From NCBI GenBank assembly GCA_017629395.1, contig JAGBXH010000410.1, forward strand, positions 1 to 9,525: a stretch of DNA of 9,525 bases, read 5' to 3'. Positions within the stretch are counted from its first letter, which is position 1. The number at the start of each line of letters is the position of its first letter. A model generated the notes under the pieces. The model ran no database searches and had not been told where the DNA came from. It saw nothing but the letters and a program-made list of their open reading frames with translations. Shown here piece by piece: positions 1-6,699 of the stretch. Source of the DNA: Clostridia bacterium (GTDB lineage Bacteria; Bacillota; Clostridia; Oscillospirales; CAG-272). Position numbers and translations under genes: made by a program.

Positions 1-687
1 GAGACCGGTTTGACCGAGGGCAAGAAGTGCTCCGTTTGCGGCACTGTTACCGTTGAGCAGACTGAGATAGCAGCTAAGGGTCACACCGAGGTCACCGTTG
101 AGGGCAAGGACGCAACCTGCACCGAGACCGGTTTGACCGAAGGCAAGAAGTGCACCGTTTGCGGCACTGTTACCGTTGCTCAAACCGAGATTCCCGCTAA
201 GGGATACACCGAGGAAACTGTTCCCGGTAAGGACGCAACCTGCACTGAGGCTGGTTTGACCGAAGGAAAGAAGTGCTCTGTTTGCGGCACTGTTACCGTT
301 GCTCAGGAAGTAATTCCTGCAAAGGGTCACACCGAAGAGACTGTTCCCGGTAAGGACGCAACCTGCACCGAAACCGGCTTGACCGAGGGTAAGAAGTGCA
401 CCGTTTGCGGAGAGACCACCGTTGCTCAGGAAGAGATTCCTGCAAAGGGACACACCGAGGAAGTTATCCCCGGTAAGGACGCAACTTGCACTGAGGCTGG
501 TTTGACCGAAGGTAAGAAGTGCTCCGTTTGCGGCACTGTTACCGTTGAGCAGACTGAGATCGCAGCTAAGGGACACACCTACGGCGATTGGGTAACCGTC
601 AAGGAGCCCACCGCGACCGAGGACGGCCTCCGCGAAAAGGTTTGCGCATGCGGCGATAAGATCACCGAGGCGATCCCCGCAACCGGT
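1..687 (+). repeat. 123-bp tandem repeats encoding 41-aa Cys/His units
   Basis: Units start at 1, 124, 247, 370 and 493, each beginning GAG-(A/G)C(C/T)-GG-type codons for ETGLTEGKKC or EAGLTEGKKC. The fifth unit passes after its His (574-576) into a capping unit with the pattern YGDW-x5-PTATEDG-x5-C-x-C, ending IPATG. The unit at 124-246 has Tyr (TAC, 205-207) where the others have His (CAC). Copies are highly similar at DNA level, which indicates recent expansion or homogenisation. The Cys/His spacing could make a small metal site or a disulfide; neither can be shown from the sequence alone. Confidence 0.92.
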
Positions 688-999
688 GAGGATACTACGG
701 CTGAAGATACTACCGTGGAAGACACCACCGTGGAAGACACTACTGTAGAGGACACTACCGTGGAAGATACCACCGTAGAGGACACTACTGTAGAGGACAC
801 TACCGTGGAAGATACCACCGTAGAGGACACCACTCATGAGGAAGTTCCCACCACGGAGGAGAGCACTCCCGAGGAAACCACCAAGGAAGAGGCAACCACC
901 GAGGAAGAAAAGGACAGCTGCCGAGGCGTTGTTGGCGCAGGCGTGATCTTCGCAATTCTTGCACTGGGCGCATGCGTAGTGGCTAAGAAGGAAGACTAA
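1..999 (+). CDS. Repeat-rich surface protein, C-terminal part (5' end outside window)
   Basis: The frame is open from base 1, so the gene begins upstream; 332 residues and the stop are visible. Seen in order: four exact-length 41-residue units (residues 1-164), a fifth shortened unit (165-192), a divergent capping unit containing YGDW and a Cys-x-Cys (193-229), ten 5-residue EDTTV-type units (230-279), a Thr/Glu-rich linker, and a hydrophobic segment (about 308-328) followed by KKED. Each unit carries Cys-x10-Cys-x2-Cys-x14-His. The tail resembles a membrane anchor, but there is no LPXTG sortase motif; a Cys-Arg-Gly sits just before the membrane segment. By layout this is the wall-spanning stalk and anchor of an exported protein whose functional N-terminus lies outside the window. 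The repeat tail matches that of the gene starting at 6700, so a similar cohesin-bearing N-terminus is possible but unseen. No function can be assigned from this part. Confidence 0.9.
   Translation, partial: ETGLTEGKKCSVCGTVTVEQTEIAAKGHTEVTVEGKDATCTETGLTEGKKCTVCGTVTVAQTEIPAKGYTEETVPGKDATCTEAGLTEGKKCSVCGTVTVAQEVIPAKGHTEETVPGKDATCTETGLTEGKKCTVCGETTVAQEEIPAKGHTEEVIPGKDATCTEAGLTEGKKCSVCGTVTVEQTEIAAKGHTYGDWVTVKEPTATEDGLREKVCACGDKITEAIPATGEDTTAEDTTVEDTTVEDTTVEDTTVEDTTVEDTTVEDTTVEDTTVEDTTHEEVPTTEESTPEETTKEEATTEEEKDSCRGVVGAGVIFAILALGACVVAKKED
688..837 (+). repeat. 15-bp tandem repeats encoding EDTTV stalk, with 45-bp super-unit
   Basis: Ten consecutive 15-bp units encode EDTTA, then EDTTV eight times, then EDTTH. 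A higher-order 45-bp period is visible: 733-777 and 778-822 differ only in the first Glu codon (GAA versus GAG). Synonymous codons are shared in the same order, so the super-unit was duplicated as a block. The encoded region is acidic, Thr-rich and probably extended, as in cell-wall-spanning stalks. Confidence 0.93.
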
Positions 1000-1036
1000 G
1001 GAATTCCTTGCTGTATAAGCAAAAAATATCAAGACA

Positions 1037-1062
1037 GGTAGGCGTACTTTTGTACGCCTACC
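1037..1062 (+). terminator. Perfect 11-bp hairpin after the surface-protein gene; possible terminator
   Basis: GGTAGGCGTAC (1037-1047) pairs perfectly with GTACGCCTACC (1052-1062) around a TTTT loop. It lies 38 bp after the stop codon at 997-999. The right side lacks a U-run (it continues CGTTGGACTTT), so it is not a canonical intrinsic terminator. An A-run at 1020-1026 lies to the left. It may be a terminator of weak type or a 3'-end mRNA-stabilising hairpin. Confidence 0.5.
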
Positions 1063-1091
1063 CGTTGGACTTTATGAAAAAAGGTGACGGT

Positions 1092-1145
1092 ATGTCAAAA
1101 GTTTACGTAATTGCAAGCATGGCGCCAAAGGGAGATGTACTGTAA
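1092..1145 (+). other. Possible 17-codon leader or remnant ORF
   Basis: ATG at 1092 follows AAGGTGA with a short spacer, a good Shine-Dalgarno match, and encodes MSKVYVIASMAPKGDVL before TAA at 1143-1145. An in-frame ATG also exists at 1074. The stop lies one base before the ATG at 1147 of the zinc-ribbon gene, so translation of the short frame could feed ribosomes to that gene. The peptide is not recognised. It may be a leader peptide, the broken start of a lost gene, or chance. Confidence 0.3.
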
Positions 1146-1146
1146 G

Positions 1147-1860
1147 ATGACTAACTTCATGTTATCAAATAGCCTCGTGGAAAAATGCCCTGACATCCTT
1201 GACCTTTGGGATTATGATAAAAATAAGGATATCCACCCGCAGGACGTGTCTGTTCATCACAAGAAAAAGCTGTGGTGGAAATGCGATAAAGGGCACAGCT
1301 GGCAGGCACCGGTAAACGGTGTTGCGTCAAGTGGTACTCGTTGTCCTTATTGTGCGGGACACAAGGCTATCCCCGGAGAGACGGATATTGTGACGCTGGT
1401 TCCGGAAATTGCAGATGAGTGGGACTACGAAAAAAACGGCGAGCTTGACCCTTGCAACATAGCCCCTGCCTCGCATACAAAGGTCTGGTGGAAATGTGCT
1501 CTCGGTCATAGTTATCAATCTGCACCATATACGCGTACAGGCCAATACAAGTCCGGATGCCCTTATTGCGCAGGGCGAAAGGTTCTGTCGGGTTTTAACG
1601 ATTTGGAAACTCTAAAACCCGAGTTGGCATGGGAATGGTATCAGCCGCTCAACGGTGACCTGAAGCCATCGGACGTGACACTTGGCAATAACAAAAAGGT
1701 GTGGTGGTGTTGCTCCGAAAATCACGTCTGGGAGGCATGTATTTACTCACGGACAAGATTTCGCGGCAGCGGTTGTCCTGTTTGCGCAGGTCTGGCAAAG
1801 CCACGCAGGATCAAGTATTTCGTCGATGATACATATATACGCTACAAAGGTCATAACTAA
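1147..1860 (+). CDS. Triple zinc-ribbon protein (DUF4379-like)
   Basis: This 237-residue protein has no signal peptide or membrane segment, so it is probably cytoplasmic. It consists of three tandem modules of about 70 residues, each with a W-(D/Y) helix start, a WWKC or WWCC strand and a CP-x-CAG end. Predicted zinc ligands are C46/H50/C66/C69, C117/H121/C138/C141 and C189/H193/C210/C213, giving three Cys-His-Cys-Cys sites. The pattern fits the probable zinc-ribbon family Pfam DUF4379, whose members are sometimes fused to nuclease-like domains; none is present here, and the protein ends 24 residues after the third site. Nucleic-acid binding is a reasonable guess only. ATG 1147 is chosen because the AGGGAG at 1129-1134 lies 12 bases upstream. 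ATG 1135 is too close to that site, ATG 1159 also remains possible, and an upstream TTG at 1111 lacks a convincing site. Its neighbours are secreted proteins, so it is probably a separate transcription unit. Confidence 0.85.
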   Translation: MTNFMLSNSLVEKCPDILDLWDYDKNKDIHPQDVSVHHKKKLWWKCDKGHSWQAPVNGVASSGTRCPYCAGHKAIPGETDIVTLVPEIADEWDYEKNGELDPCNIAPASHTKVWWKCALGHSYQSAPYTRTGQYKSGCPYCAGRKVLSGFNDLETLKPELAWEWYQPLNGDLKPSDVTLGNNKKVWWCCSENHVWEACIYSRTRFRGSGCPVCAGLAKPRRIKYFVDDTYIRYKGHN

Positions 1861-1898
1861 CAGACGCCTCGGAGAAATCTGGGGCGTTTGTGATTTTT
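1861..1898 (+). terminator. Rho-independent terminator of the zinc-ribbon gene
   Basis: CAGACGCCTC (1861-1870) pairs with GGGGCGTTTG (1881-1890) with two G-U pairs. The stem extends through GGA/TCT to a GAAA tetraloop at 1874-1877, about 13 bp in all. TGATTTTT follows (U-run 1894-1898). It begins directly after the stop codon at 1858-1860 and separates this gene from the protease operon. Confidence 0.85.
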
Positions 1899-1907
1899 AA
1901 CAAGTTT

Positions 1908-1968
1908 ATATAATTACATTTGTATAATAGTTGCATTTACAGAATTCTACAAGAGTGATATAATTACA
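1908..1968 (+). repeat. Direct repeat ATATAATTACA in the protease promoter region
   Basis: The 11-mer ATATAATTACA occurs at 1908-1918 and again at 1958-1968, exactly 50 bp apart. Each copy contains a TATAAT. The second copy is the -10 box of the best promoter. The first lacks a good -35, so it may be a regulator half-site, a second weak promoter or AT-rich coincidence. Confidence 0.4.
1936..1964 (+). promoter_or_regulatory. Sigma-A type promoter for the protease-scaffoldin operon
   Basis: TTTACA (1936-1941, five of six consensus positions) and TATAAT (1959-1964, perfect) are separated by 17 bp. The start of transcription would fall near 1971-1973, leaving a leader of about 50 bases before the ATG at 2025. 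A second TATAAT preceded by TG lies at 1923-1928 but has no matching -35. Confidence 0.78.
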
Positions 1969-2010
1969 ATAGGTTATATCGTTTTTTTACGGAAACTGAG
2001 TTTTATTCTT

Positions 2011-2016
2011 TTGGAG
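2011..2016 (+). promoter_or_regulatory. Ribosome binding site of the protease gene
   Basis: TTGGAG with GGAG at 2013-2016 lies 8 bases before ATG 2025. This fixes the start that gives a complete signal peptide. Confidence 0.75.
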
Positions 2017-2024
2017 TTAGAACG

Positions 2025-5000
2025 ATGAAAAATTTTAAGTCTATTGTAGCCCTGTTGCTTTGTGCAGTGATGGCATTGGCGACTGCTTCTTGCTCGGTAA
2101 CAACGAGTGAAGCAAATGACGAAACGCCCGTTTTGAATGAGGGGGTACAGGGAATACCCGAGAACTCTCTTGGGGTGCCTGATCAGACAACATATCCGTC
2201 GCCGACAATCAATCAGCTTGACAAGACGACACAACAAGGATTGTTGGAAGCGGATGATCATGAGATCAAGGACACAGACGGTAGTTTTACCGTTCCTTTT
2301 GATATTGCTTATCCGGAGGCTTTCGAAGCAGGTGTGTTTGAGTATGATCCGACGGTATTGCTGTTGAAAATGGATAGTGAGTTTGACGGTCGGCTGACCT
2401 CCGCACTCAAGGCTTGTGGCTTTGAAGCGTTGGAGGCTTTTTGTGCTGTCACTGACGGCACGTGGTATCGTGCCACGCTGACGGAAGGCACCGTGATTAC
2501 CGAGGCTGCCACAAAAGCACGTGCGCTGGAAGAAATTTTGATGGTAGACTATGATTACCTGTCCGAAAAAGCATCTGATGACGAGACGGAATGGTGGGAT
2601 TCTGCGGTAGATTCCAATCCGCGCGTCAACGAGCAATGGTATCTGGATAGTTGCCACATTCAGGAAACTTGGGCGCATTTGGCAGAACAGGGAATTAACC
2701 CCGGCGGTTCGTCATCCATCATTGTAGCCGTCATTGATACGGGCGTGGACTATACCCACCCCGATCTGGCGAGCAGCATGTGGGTCAATCCCGGCGAAAT
2801 TCCCGGCAATGGCATTGACGACGACGGAAACGGCTACAAAGACGATGTTCATGGTTGCAGCACGATTGGCAGCTCCTATGATCACAGCGGAAACCCCATG
2901 GACGATCACGGTCACGGTACGCACGTAGCAGGTATTATCGGCGCGGCAAACAACAAGGAAGGAATAGTTGGTATTGCGTATAACACCAAAATTATGGCTG
3001 TTAAGGCAGGTCAGGCAACGGGTGTGTTTAACCAGTCTGATATTGCTGAGGCGAGTCTGTACGCGTATGAAAATGGTGCGGAGGTTATCAATATGTCCTT
3101 TGGTGGCACAGCTTGCTCTTTGGCAGTGCAGGAAGCACTTGAAATAGCTTGGACAAGAGCGGTGCTGGTGGCTTCAGCGGGTAATAATGGCGAGCCGAAT
3201 GAGGATTGGGGAGAGCAAGGAACAAATATTGTCCATTATGGCACCCCAAACTATCCTGCGGCGTTAAATTATGTCATTGGTGTTATGAGCATCAATCGCT
3301 TGGGTATGGAATCTATCTTTACTAACTGGGATACCAAGGCAAACAATTCTGTTGAATACGAAGTGTATGCTCCGGGTGAAGATATTCTCAGCACGTTGCC
3401 GGGTGGCAAATATGGCTATTTGAGTGGTACGTCTATGGCGGCTCCTGTGGTTTCTGCCATTGCGGCGTTATTAAGATCAAAATATACGGATAGGGATGTG
3501 TATCCTGCCAAATTCATAGATGGACAAATCTGTGCTTCCAGTGAAGAATATTCGATTTGTTGGAATTCTGATCACGCTTTTGGGCATAATGAGCAAATGG
3601 TTATAGATGCATACGCTGCGATGACCAAATTGCCAAAACCGGATGTGTACTTGTATGATTACTATCTTTTCGACGATACCAGCATATCGGGTAAAAATAA
3701 CAGCGACGGGGATGTGAATGCAGGTGAGACGCTGAACATTGGAGCTGTGTTGTATAACCGTTGGGGAATGTCAAAGGATACAGTGATTCAAATTGACTCC
3801 ATTGGTGGCATTATGGGTGAGGAAAATCCTTATGTGGAAATCATTACAGGAACTTCCAATTTTGACGGAGTGGGTACATATTCCACAAAGGATCAATTTG
3901 TTCGAGACCAAAACGGACTGATCGTCGGGGTAGATGAGCCGTTGATTGTCAAAATCAAGGATGATTGCCCCAATGATTATACAATTGTTTTGAATGTCAC
4001 GCTTTCCTACAAGAATGGACTGGATGAAAAGGATATTCATTCCTATATAAAAAAAGCAGATGACAATGGTATACCGATTTGCATCACATTTAGTGTTCGA
4101 AATGGAGCACAATTTCCCAATGTTATCGATAAGGATACAGTAATTACCAATGATAAGTATTATATCCTAGATGGAACATGTACCGTATTGAAGGGCGTTA
4201 CATTAACTATTGAGGAGGGCACACAAATCCAAATGTCTGCCGGATCTCGTTTTCGCGTGTTAGGCGATTTGATAGCAGCCGGTACGAAAAGTGATCCCAT
4301 TTGTATTTTTAATAACGACATTGAAGAATCATCCTTGGGTCCTGTAACTCCAGGGCGCGTATTTCTAAATCACGCAATTGTTACCGGTAATATTGTTACT
4401 CGTGCCACAGAGATTAACAGCTGTGAGATTTCTCCGATTAGAGATAACTGGCGTAGCGTAGTTGCAGCGAATATAATTAGAAACAGTAATTTATATAATT
4501 GTGAAATCACTGCAGTTTTAATAGAAAAATCAATTATTCACATAGAGAATACCGATTATATTAACTGGATTGGTGCAGAAGCACTGTTTGAAAGTACAGT
4601 GATTTATAATGATGCATCAATTGCCTCTTTCAATATAGGATATGCGGAGTCATGTGCAATTTACGGTACATGGTCACATTCAAATACCATTTTTAATAAT
4701 TGTATTTTTACCAATCATTTTTCGCGGGGTAATAGATATATAACTTTTAAAAATTACGAAGTGACCATGACCAAATTTCTTCAAGATACAGATACGAATT
4801 CAACCTATGTGCAATTTCAATTACGAACAGAATATGCAGAAAATGATGTTTCCCATCAAACAGTGATTGAAGAATTGTGTGAGAGGTTAGACGGATATTT
4901 GGTGTGCATGGAAACGCCAGAAGAATACGACTTTTTGCAAAAAAGAGGATTTTCTGGCTTGTGTGGAATTGCATATGGGGAATCACAGTGGGTGAATCAA

Positions 5001-6686
5001 CAACCTATTGATAGTTGGCTTACGATATACGAGGATCGCTCTCCAGCTTATAGTGGATCGGGTCGAAACTATCCTGACACATATTCGGAAAAAGCGTATG
5101 TGTATATGTTTTATAATGACAATTATAGATATGATACATATTCACCTAATGAACGGTATGTTAGATTCGGTGACTCGGTGACATTATCATATGAGAAAAT
5201 TGGTGGAAACTTCATCATTGAAATTCCCAATAGTGCTAATGTATTACAAAAAGACGACGTTATCAATATTGTGGATAGTTTAGAGTCTCACATTAAATAT
5301 AGTTTATATTCATGTTCAGTTATCAACAACTTTAATAACAAATATTTGACATATGTGGCTGGTAATAGCCGGGCTGATTATGATGATTGTGAAACGAAAA
5401 TTTTGCCGGAGTTTTACTGGGGGACTACTGATTTAGAACTGATTGAAGCACAAATTGATGACTATGATGATTCGCCTTATATGTGCGATCAAATCGACCC
5501 CACCGGTTTCCTCACCGAAGCCCCCTCAGATACTATGCCCTTCGTCGTCGATGCCTACCTTCTTAACCAGAACGGCGAGCGTGTCCGCACCGTCAACAAC
5601 GAAACCGTAACTTTCGTAGTGGAATTCAACCGCGATATGGATACCAGTGTTCCTTTGAAAGTAACCTTCGGCTCTTCGGCGGAATATTTCTATGAGGACT
5701 ACAATATCTCCGAGCACGGCAAGTGGGTGACGCCCCGTCGCTGGGAAGCTACTTACACGCTCAAAACCATCATTGAAAACGGTAATCATACCATCAAAAT
5801 TGAAAACGGTTGCGCTGCTGACGATGAGTGGTTGAAGTTGTATGATGTCCCTGGACGTTTCATGTTTGAAATCGACACGACTGCTGCACAGGCGTTGATC
5901 ATGCAGGGACACGCTACCGAAACGGGTATTCAGCTTTCCTGGATGCAGGACGATTACGATACGCTGATGGGTTATAACGTGTATCGTTCGGACCGCGAGG
6001 ACGGCTACTATCAGCGTCTGAACAGCGCAGTCATTCCTTATGATCAAAAGGAATTCTTCGACGATACCGTTGAACCCGGCAAGGTTTACTATTATAATTT
6101 CACGGTAGTCAAGACCGATCTGACCGAGTCTGAGCCTTCGGGCAAGATCTCGTTGATGTCCATGGATACCATGGCGCCCAATATGTATCACAGTCCTGTG
6201 TACTCGGCACGAACGGGGGCGAACTTGATAATTGGCGCGACCGTAACGGATAACCTGGGTGTACATGAAGTGGTGCTGTATTACCGCGCCGTTGGAGAAA
6301 CGGAGTGGAGAAAAACTTCCATGACCGCGCTTAACAGCCGTTATACGGGTATCATTCCGGCTGAATTCCTTTCCTTGGAGGGGATGGAATACTATCTTTG
6401 CGCCTACGATGGTATCAACTACACCTATAAGGGAAGTGCTGATAGTCCTTATGTCGTTGCAGTTCAACTTGCCGTGGATGATTCGGCACTTGGCGACGTG
6501 GACGGCGATGGAATCATTACAAACAAAGATGCATTAATGCTCTTGCAAGCAGCAAACGATCTTTTGAATTTGACCGAAGAGCAATTCTTGCGCGCAGACA
6601 TCAATAAGGACGGTGAACTATCCGCGTCCGAAGCGTTGCGGATCTTGCAGTATGTAAGCGGCAAGGTAACGACCATCGGGGATTGA
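2025..6686 (+). CDS. Secreted subtilisin-family (S8) serine protease with C-terminal dockerin
   Basis: This is a 1553-residue multidomain exoprotease. An N-terminal signal peptide ends TASC (Cys23), a permissible though imperfect lipobox, so it is probably lipid-anchored. A propeptide-like region (about 88-195) precedes the catalytic domain (about 197-525), whose triad is D238 (DTGVD), H297 (HGTHVAG) and S470 (GTSMAAP), with oxyanion N387 (AGNNG). All are intact, so activity is expected. Next come a beta-sandwich-like region starting near NSDGDVNAGE (about 541-690), a beta-helix-like region (about 700-925), a possible divergent C-type lectin-like region (about 930-1032), an Ig-like domain (about 1169-1286), an FN3 domain (about 1287-1379), another Ig-like segment, and a dockerin (1490-1546). 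The two dockerin calcium loops are D1491/D1493/D1495/D1502 and D1525/N1527/D1529/E1536. The dockerin implies docking onto a cohesin; the gene 13 bp downstream carries cohesin-like domains. GC content jumps near 5487. Protease and dockerin calls are firm; the middle domains are tentative. Confidence 0.96.
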   Translation: MKNFKSIVALLLCAVMALATASCSVTTSEANDETPVLNEGVQGIPENSLGVPDQTTYPSPTINQLDKTTQQGLLEADDHEIKDTDGSFTVPFDIAYPEAFEAGVFEYDPTVLLLKMDSEFDGRLTSALKACGFEALEAFCAVTDGTWYRATLTEGTVITEAATKARALEEILMVDYDYLSEKASDDETEWWDSAVDSNPRVNEQWYLDSCHIQETWAHLAEQGINPGGSSSIIVAVIDTGVDYTHPDLASSMWVNPGEIPGNGIDDDGNGYKDDVHGCSTIGSSYDHSGNPMDDHGHGTHVAGIIGAANNKEGIVGIAYNTKIMAVKAGQATGVFNQSDIAEASLYAYENGAEVINMSFGGTACSLAVQEALEIAWTRAVLVASAGNNGEPNEDWGEQGTNIVHYGTPNYPAALNYVIGVMSINRLGMESIFTNWDTKANNSVEYEVYAPGEDILSTLPGGKYGYLSGTSMAAPVVSAIAALLRSKYTDRDVYPAKFIDGQICASSEEYSICWNSDHAFGHNEQMVIDAYAAMTKLPKPDVYLYDYYLFDDTSISGKNNSDGDVNAGETLNIGAVLYNRWGMSKDTVIQIDSIGGIMGEENPYVEIITGTSNFDGVGTYSTKDQFVRDQNGLIVGVDEPLIVKIKDDCPNDYTIVLNVTLSYKNGLDEKDIHSYIKKADDNGIPICITFSVRNGAQFPNVIDKDTVITNDKYYILDGTCTVLKGVTLTIEEGTQIQMSAGSRFRVLGDLIAAGTKSDPICIFNNDIEESSLGPVTPGRVFLNHAIVTGNIVTRATEINSCEISPIRDNWRSVVAANIIRNSNLYNCEITAVLIEKSIIHIENTDYINWIGAEALFESTVIYNDASIASFNIGYAESCAIYGTWSHSNTIFNNCIFTNHFSRGNRYITFKNYEVTMTKFLQDTDTNSTYVQFQLRTEYAENDVSHQTVIEELCERLDGYLVCMETPEEYDFLQKRGFSGLCGIAYGESQWVNQQPIDSWLTIYEDRSPAYSGSGRNYPDTYSEKAYVYMFYNDNYRYDTYSPNERYVRFGDSVTLSYEKIGGNFIIEIPNSANVLQKDDVINIVDSLESHIKYSLYSCSVINNFNNKYLTYVAGNSRADYDDCETKILPEFYWGTTDLELIEAQIDDYDDSPYMCDQIDPTGFLTEAPSDTMPFVVDAYLLNQNGERVRTVNNETVTFVVEFNRDMDTSVPLKVTFGSSAEYFYEDYNISEHGKWVTPRRWEATYTLKTIIENGNHTIKIENGCAADDEWLKLYDVPGRFMFEIDTTAAQALIMQGHATETGIQLSWMQDDYDTLMGYNVYRSDREDGYYQRLNSAVIPYDQKEFFDDTVEPGKVYYYNFTVVKTDLTESEPSGKISLMSMDTMAPNMYHSPVYSARTGANLIIGATVTDNLGVHEVVLYYRAVGETEWRKTSMTALNSRYTGIIPAEFLSLEGMEYYLCAYDGINYTYKGSADSPYVVAVQLAVDDSALGDVDGDGIITNKDALMLLQAANDLLNLTEEQFLRADINKDGELSASEALRILQYVSGKVTTIGD
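4100..5487 (+). other. AT-rich middle segment of the protease gene
   Basis: This stretch encodes the beta-helix-like and lectin-like regions and is much more AT-rich than its flanks. For example, 4501-4560 has 16 G/C of 60, against 34 of 60 at 5521-5580. Codons end mostly in A/T and include AGA. At about 5487 the gene switches abruptly to C-ending codons (GAC, ACC, TTC, GTC). The left boundary is gradual, from about 50% G/C at 3421-3480 to 40% at 3481-3540. The reading frame is unbroken, so this looks like joined modules of different origin rather than a damaged gene. Confidence 0.55.
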
Positions 6687-6688
6687 TC

Positions 6689-6694
6689 AGGGTG
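6689..6694 (+). promoter_or_regulatory. Ribosome binding site of the cohesin-bearing gene
   Basis: AGGGTG lies 5 bases before ATG 6700 and just after the protease stop at 6684-6686. The 13-bp gap holds no room for a promoter or terminator, so co-transcription and possibly coupled translation with the protease are expected. Confidence 0.6.
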
Positions 6695-6699
6695 CAGCT

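Noticed and set aside
579..833. Minus-strand frame over the EDTTV repeats
   Set aside because: Same cause: a repeat shadow of the plus-strand surface protein.
1111..1146. TTG start at 1111 for the zinc-ribbon gene
   Set aside because: There is no convincing ribosome site before it, the added residues lie outside the repeat module, and ATG 1147 follows an AGGGAG.
1..1860. Common origin of the Cys/His surface repeats and the zinc-ribbon modules
   Set aside because: Both contain Cys-x2-Cys, but the order and spacing differ (Cys-x10-Cys-x2-Cys-x14-His versus Cys-x3-His then Cys-x2-Cys), as do the surrounding residues (no WWKC or CPYCAG in the surface repeats).
1921..1928. Second promoter from TGTATAAT
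   Set aside because: The -10 is good, but the bases 17 upstream (ACAAGT) do not resemble a -35, and the TTTACA/TATAAT pair downstream is clearly better.
1974..2678. 234-codon minus-strand frame opposite the protease start
   Set aside because: It overlaps the operon promoter, signal peptide and propeptide of a clear plus-strand gene, and its product is a Cys/Arg-rich sequence with no recognisable pattern.
5526..6467. 313-codon minus-strand open frame opposite the Ig/FN3 region
   Set aside because: It lies exactly where the plus-strand gene uses C-ending codons, which removes minus-strand stops. The product has no recognisable domain, whereas the plus frame encodes FN3 and Ig-like patterns.
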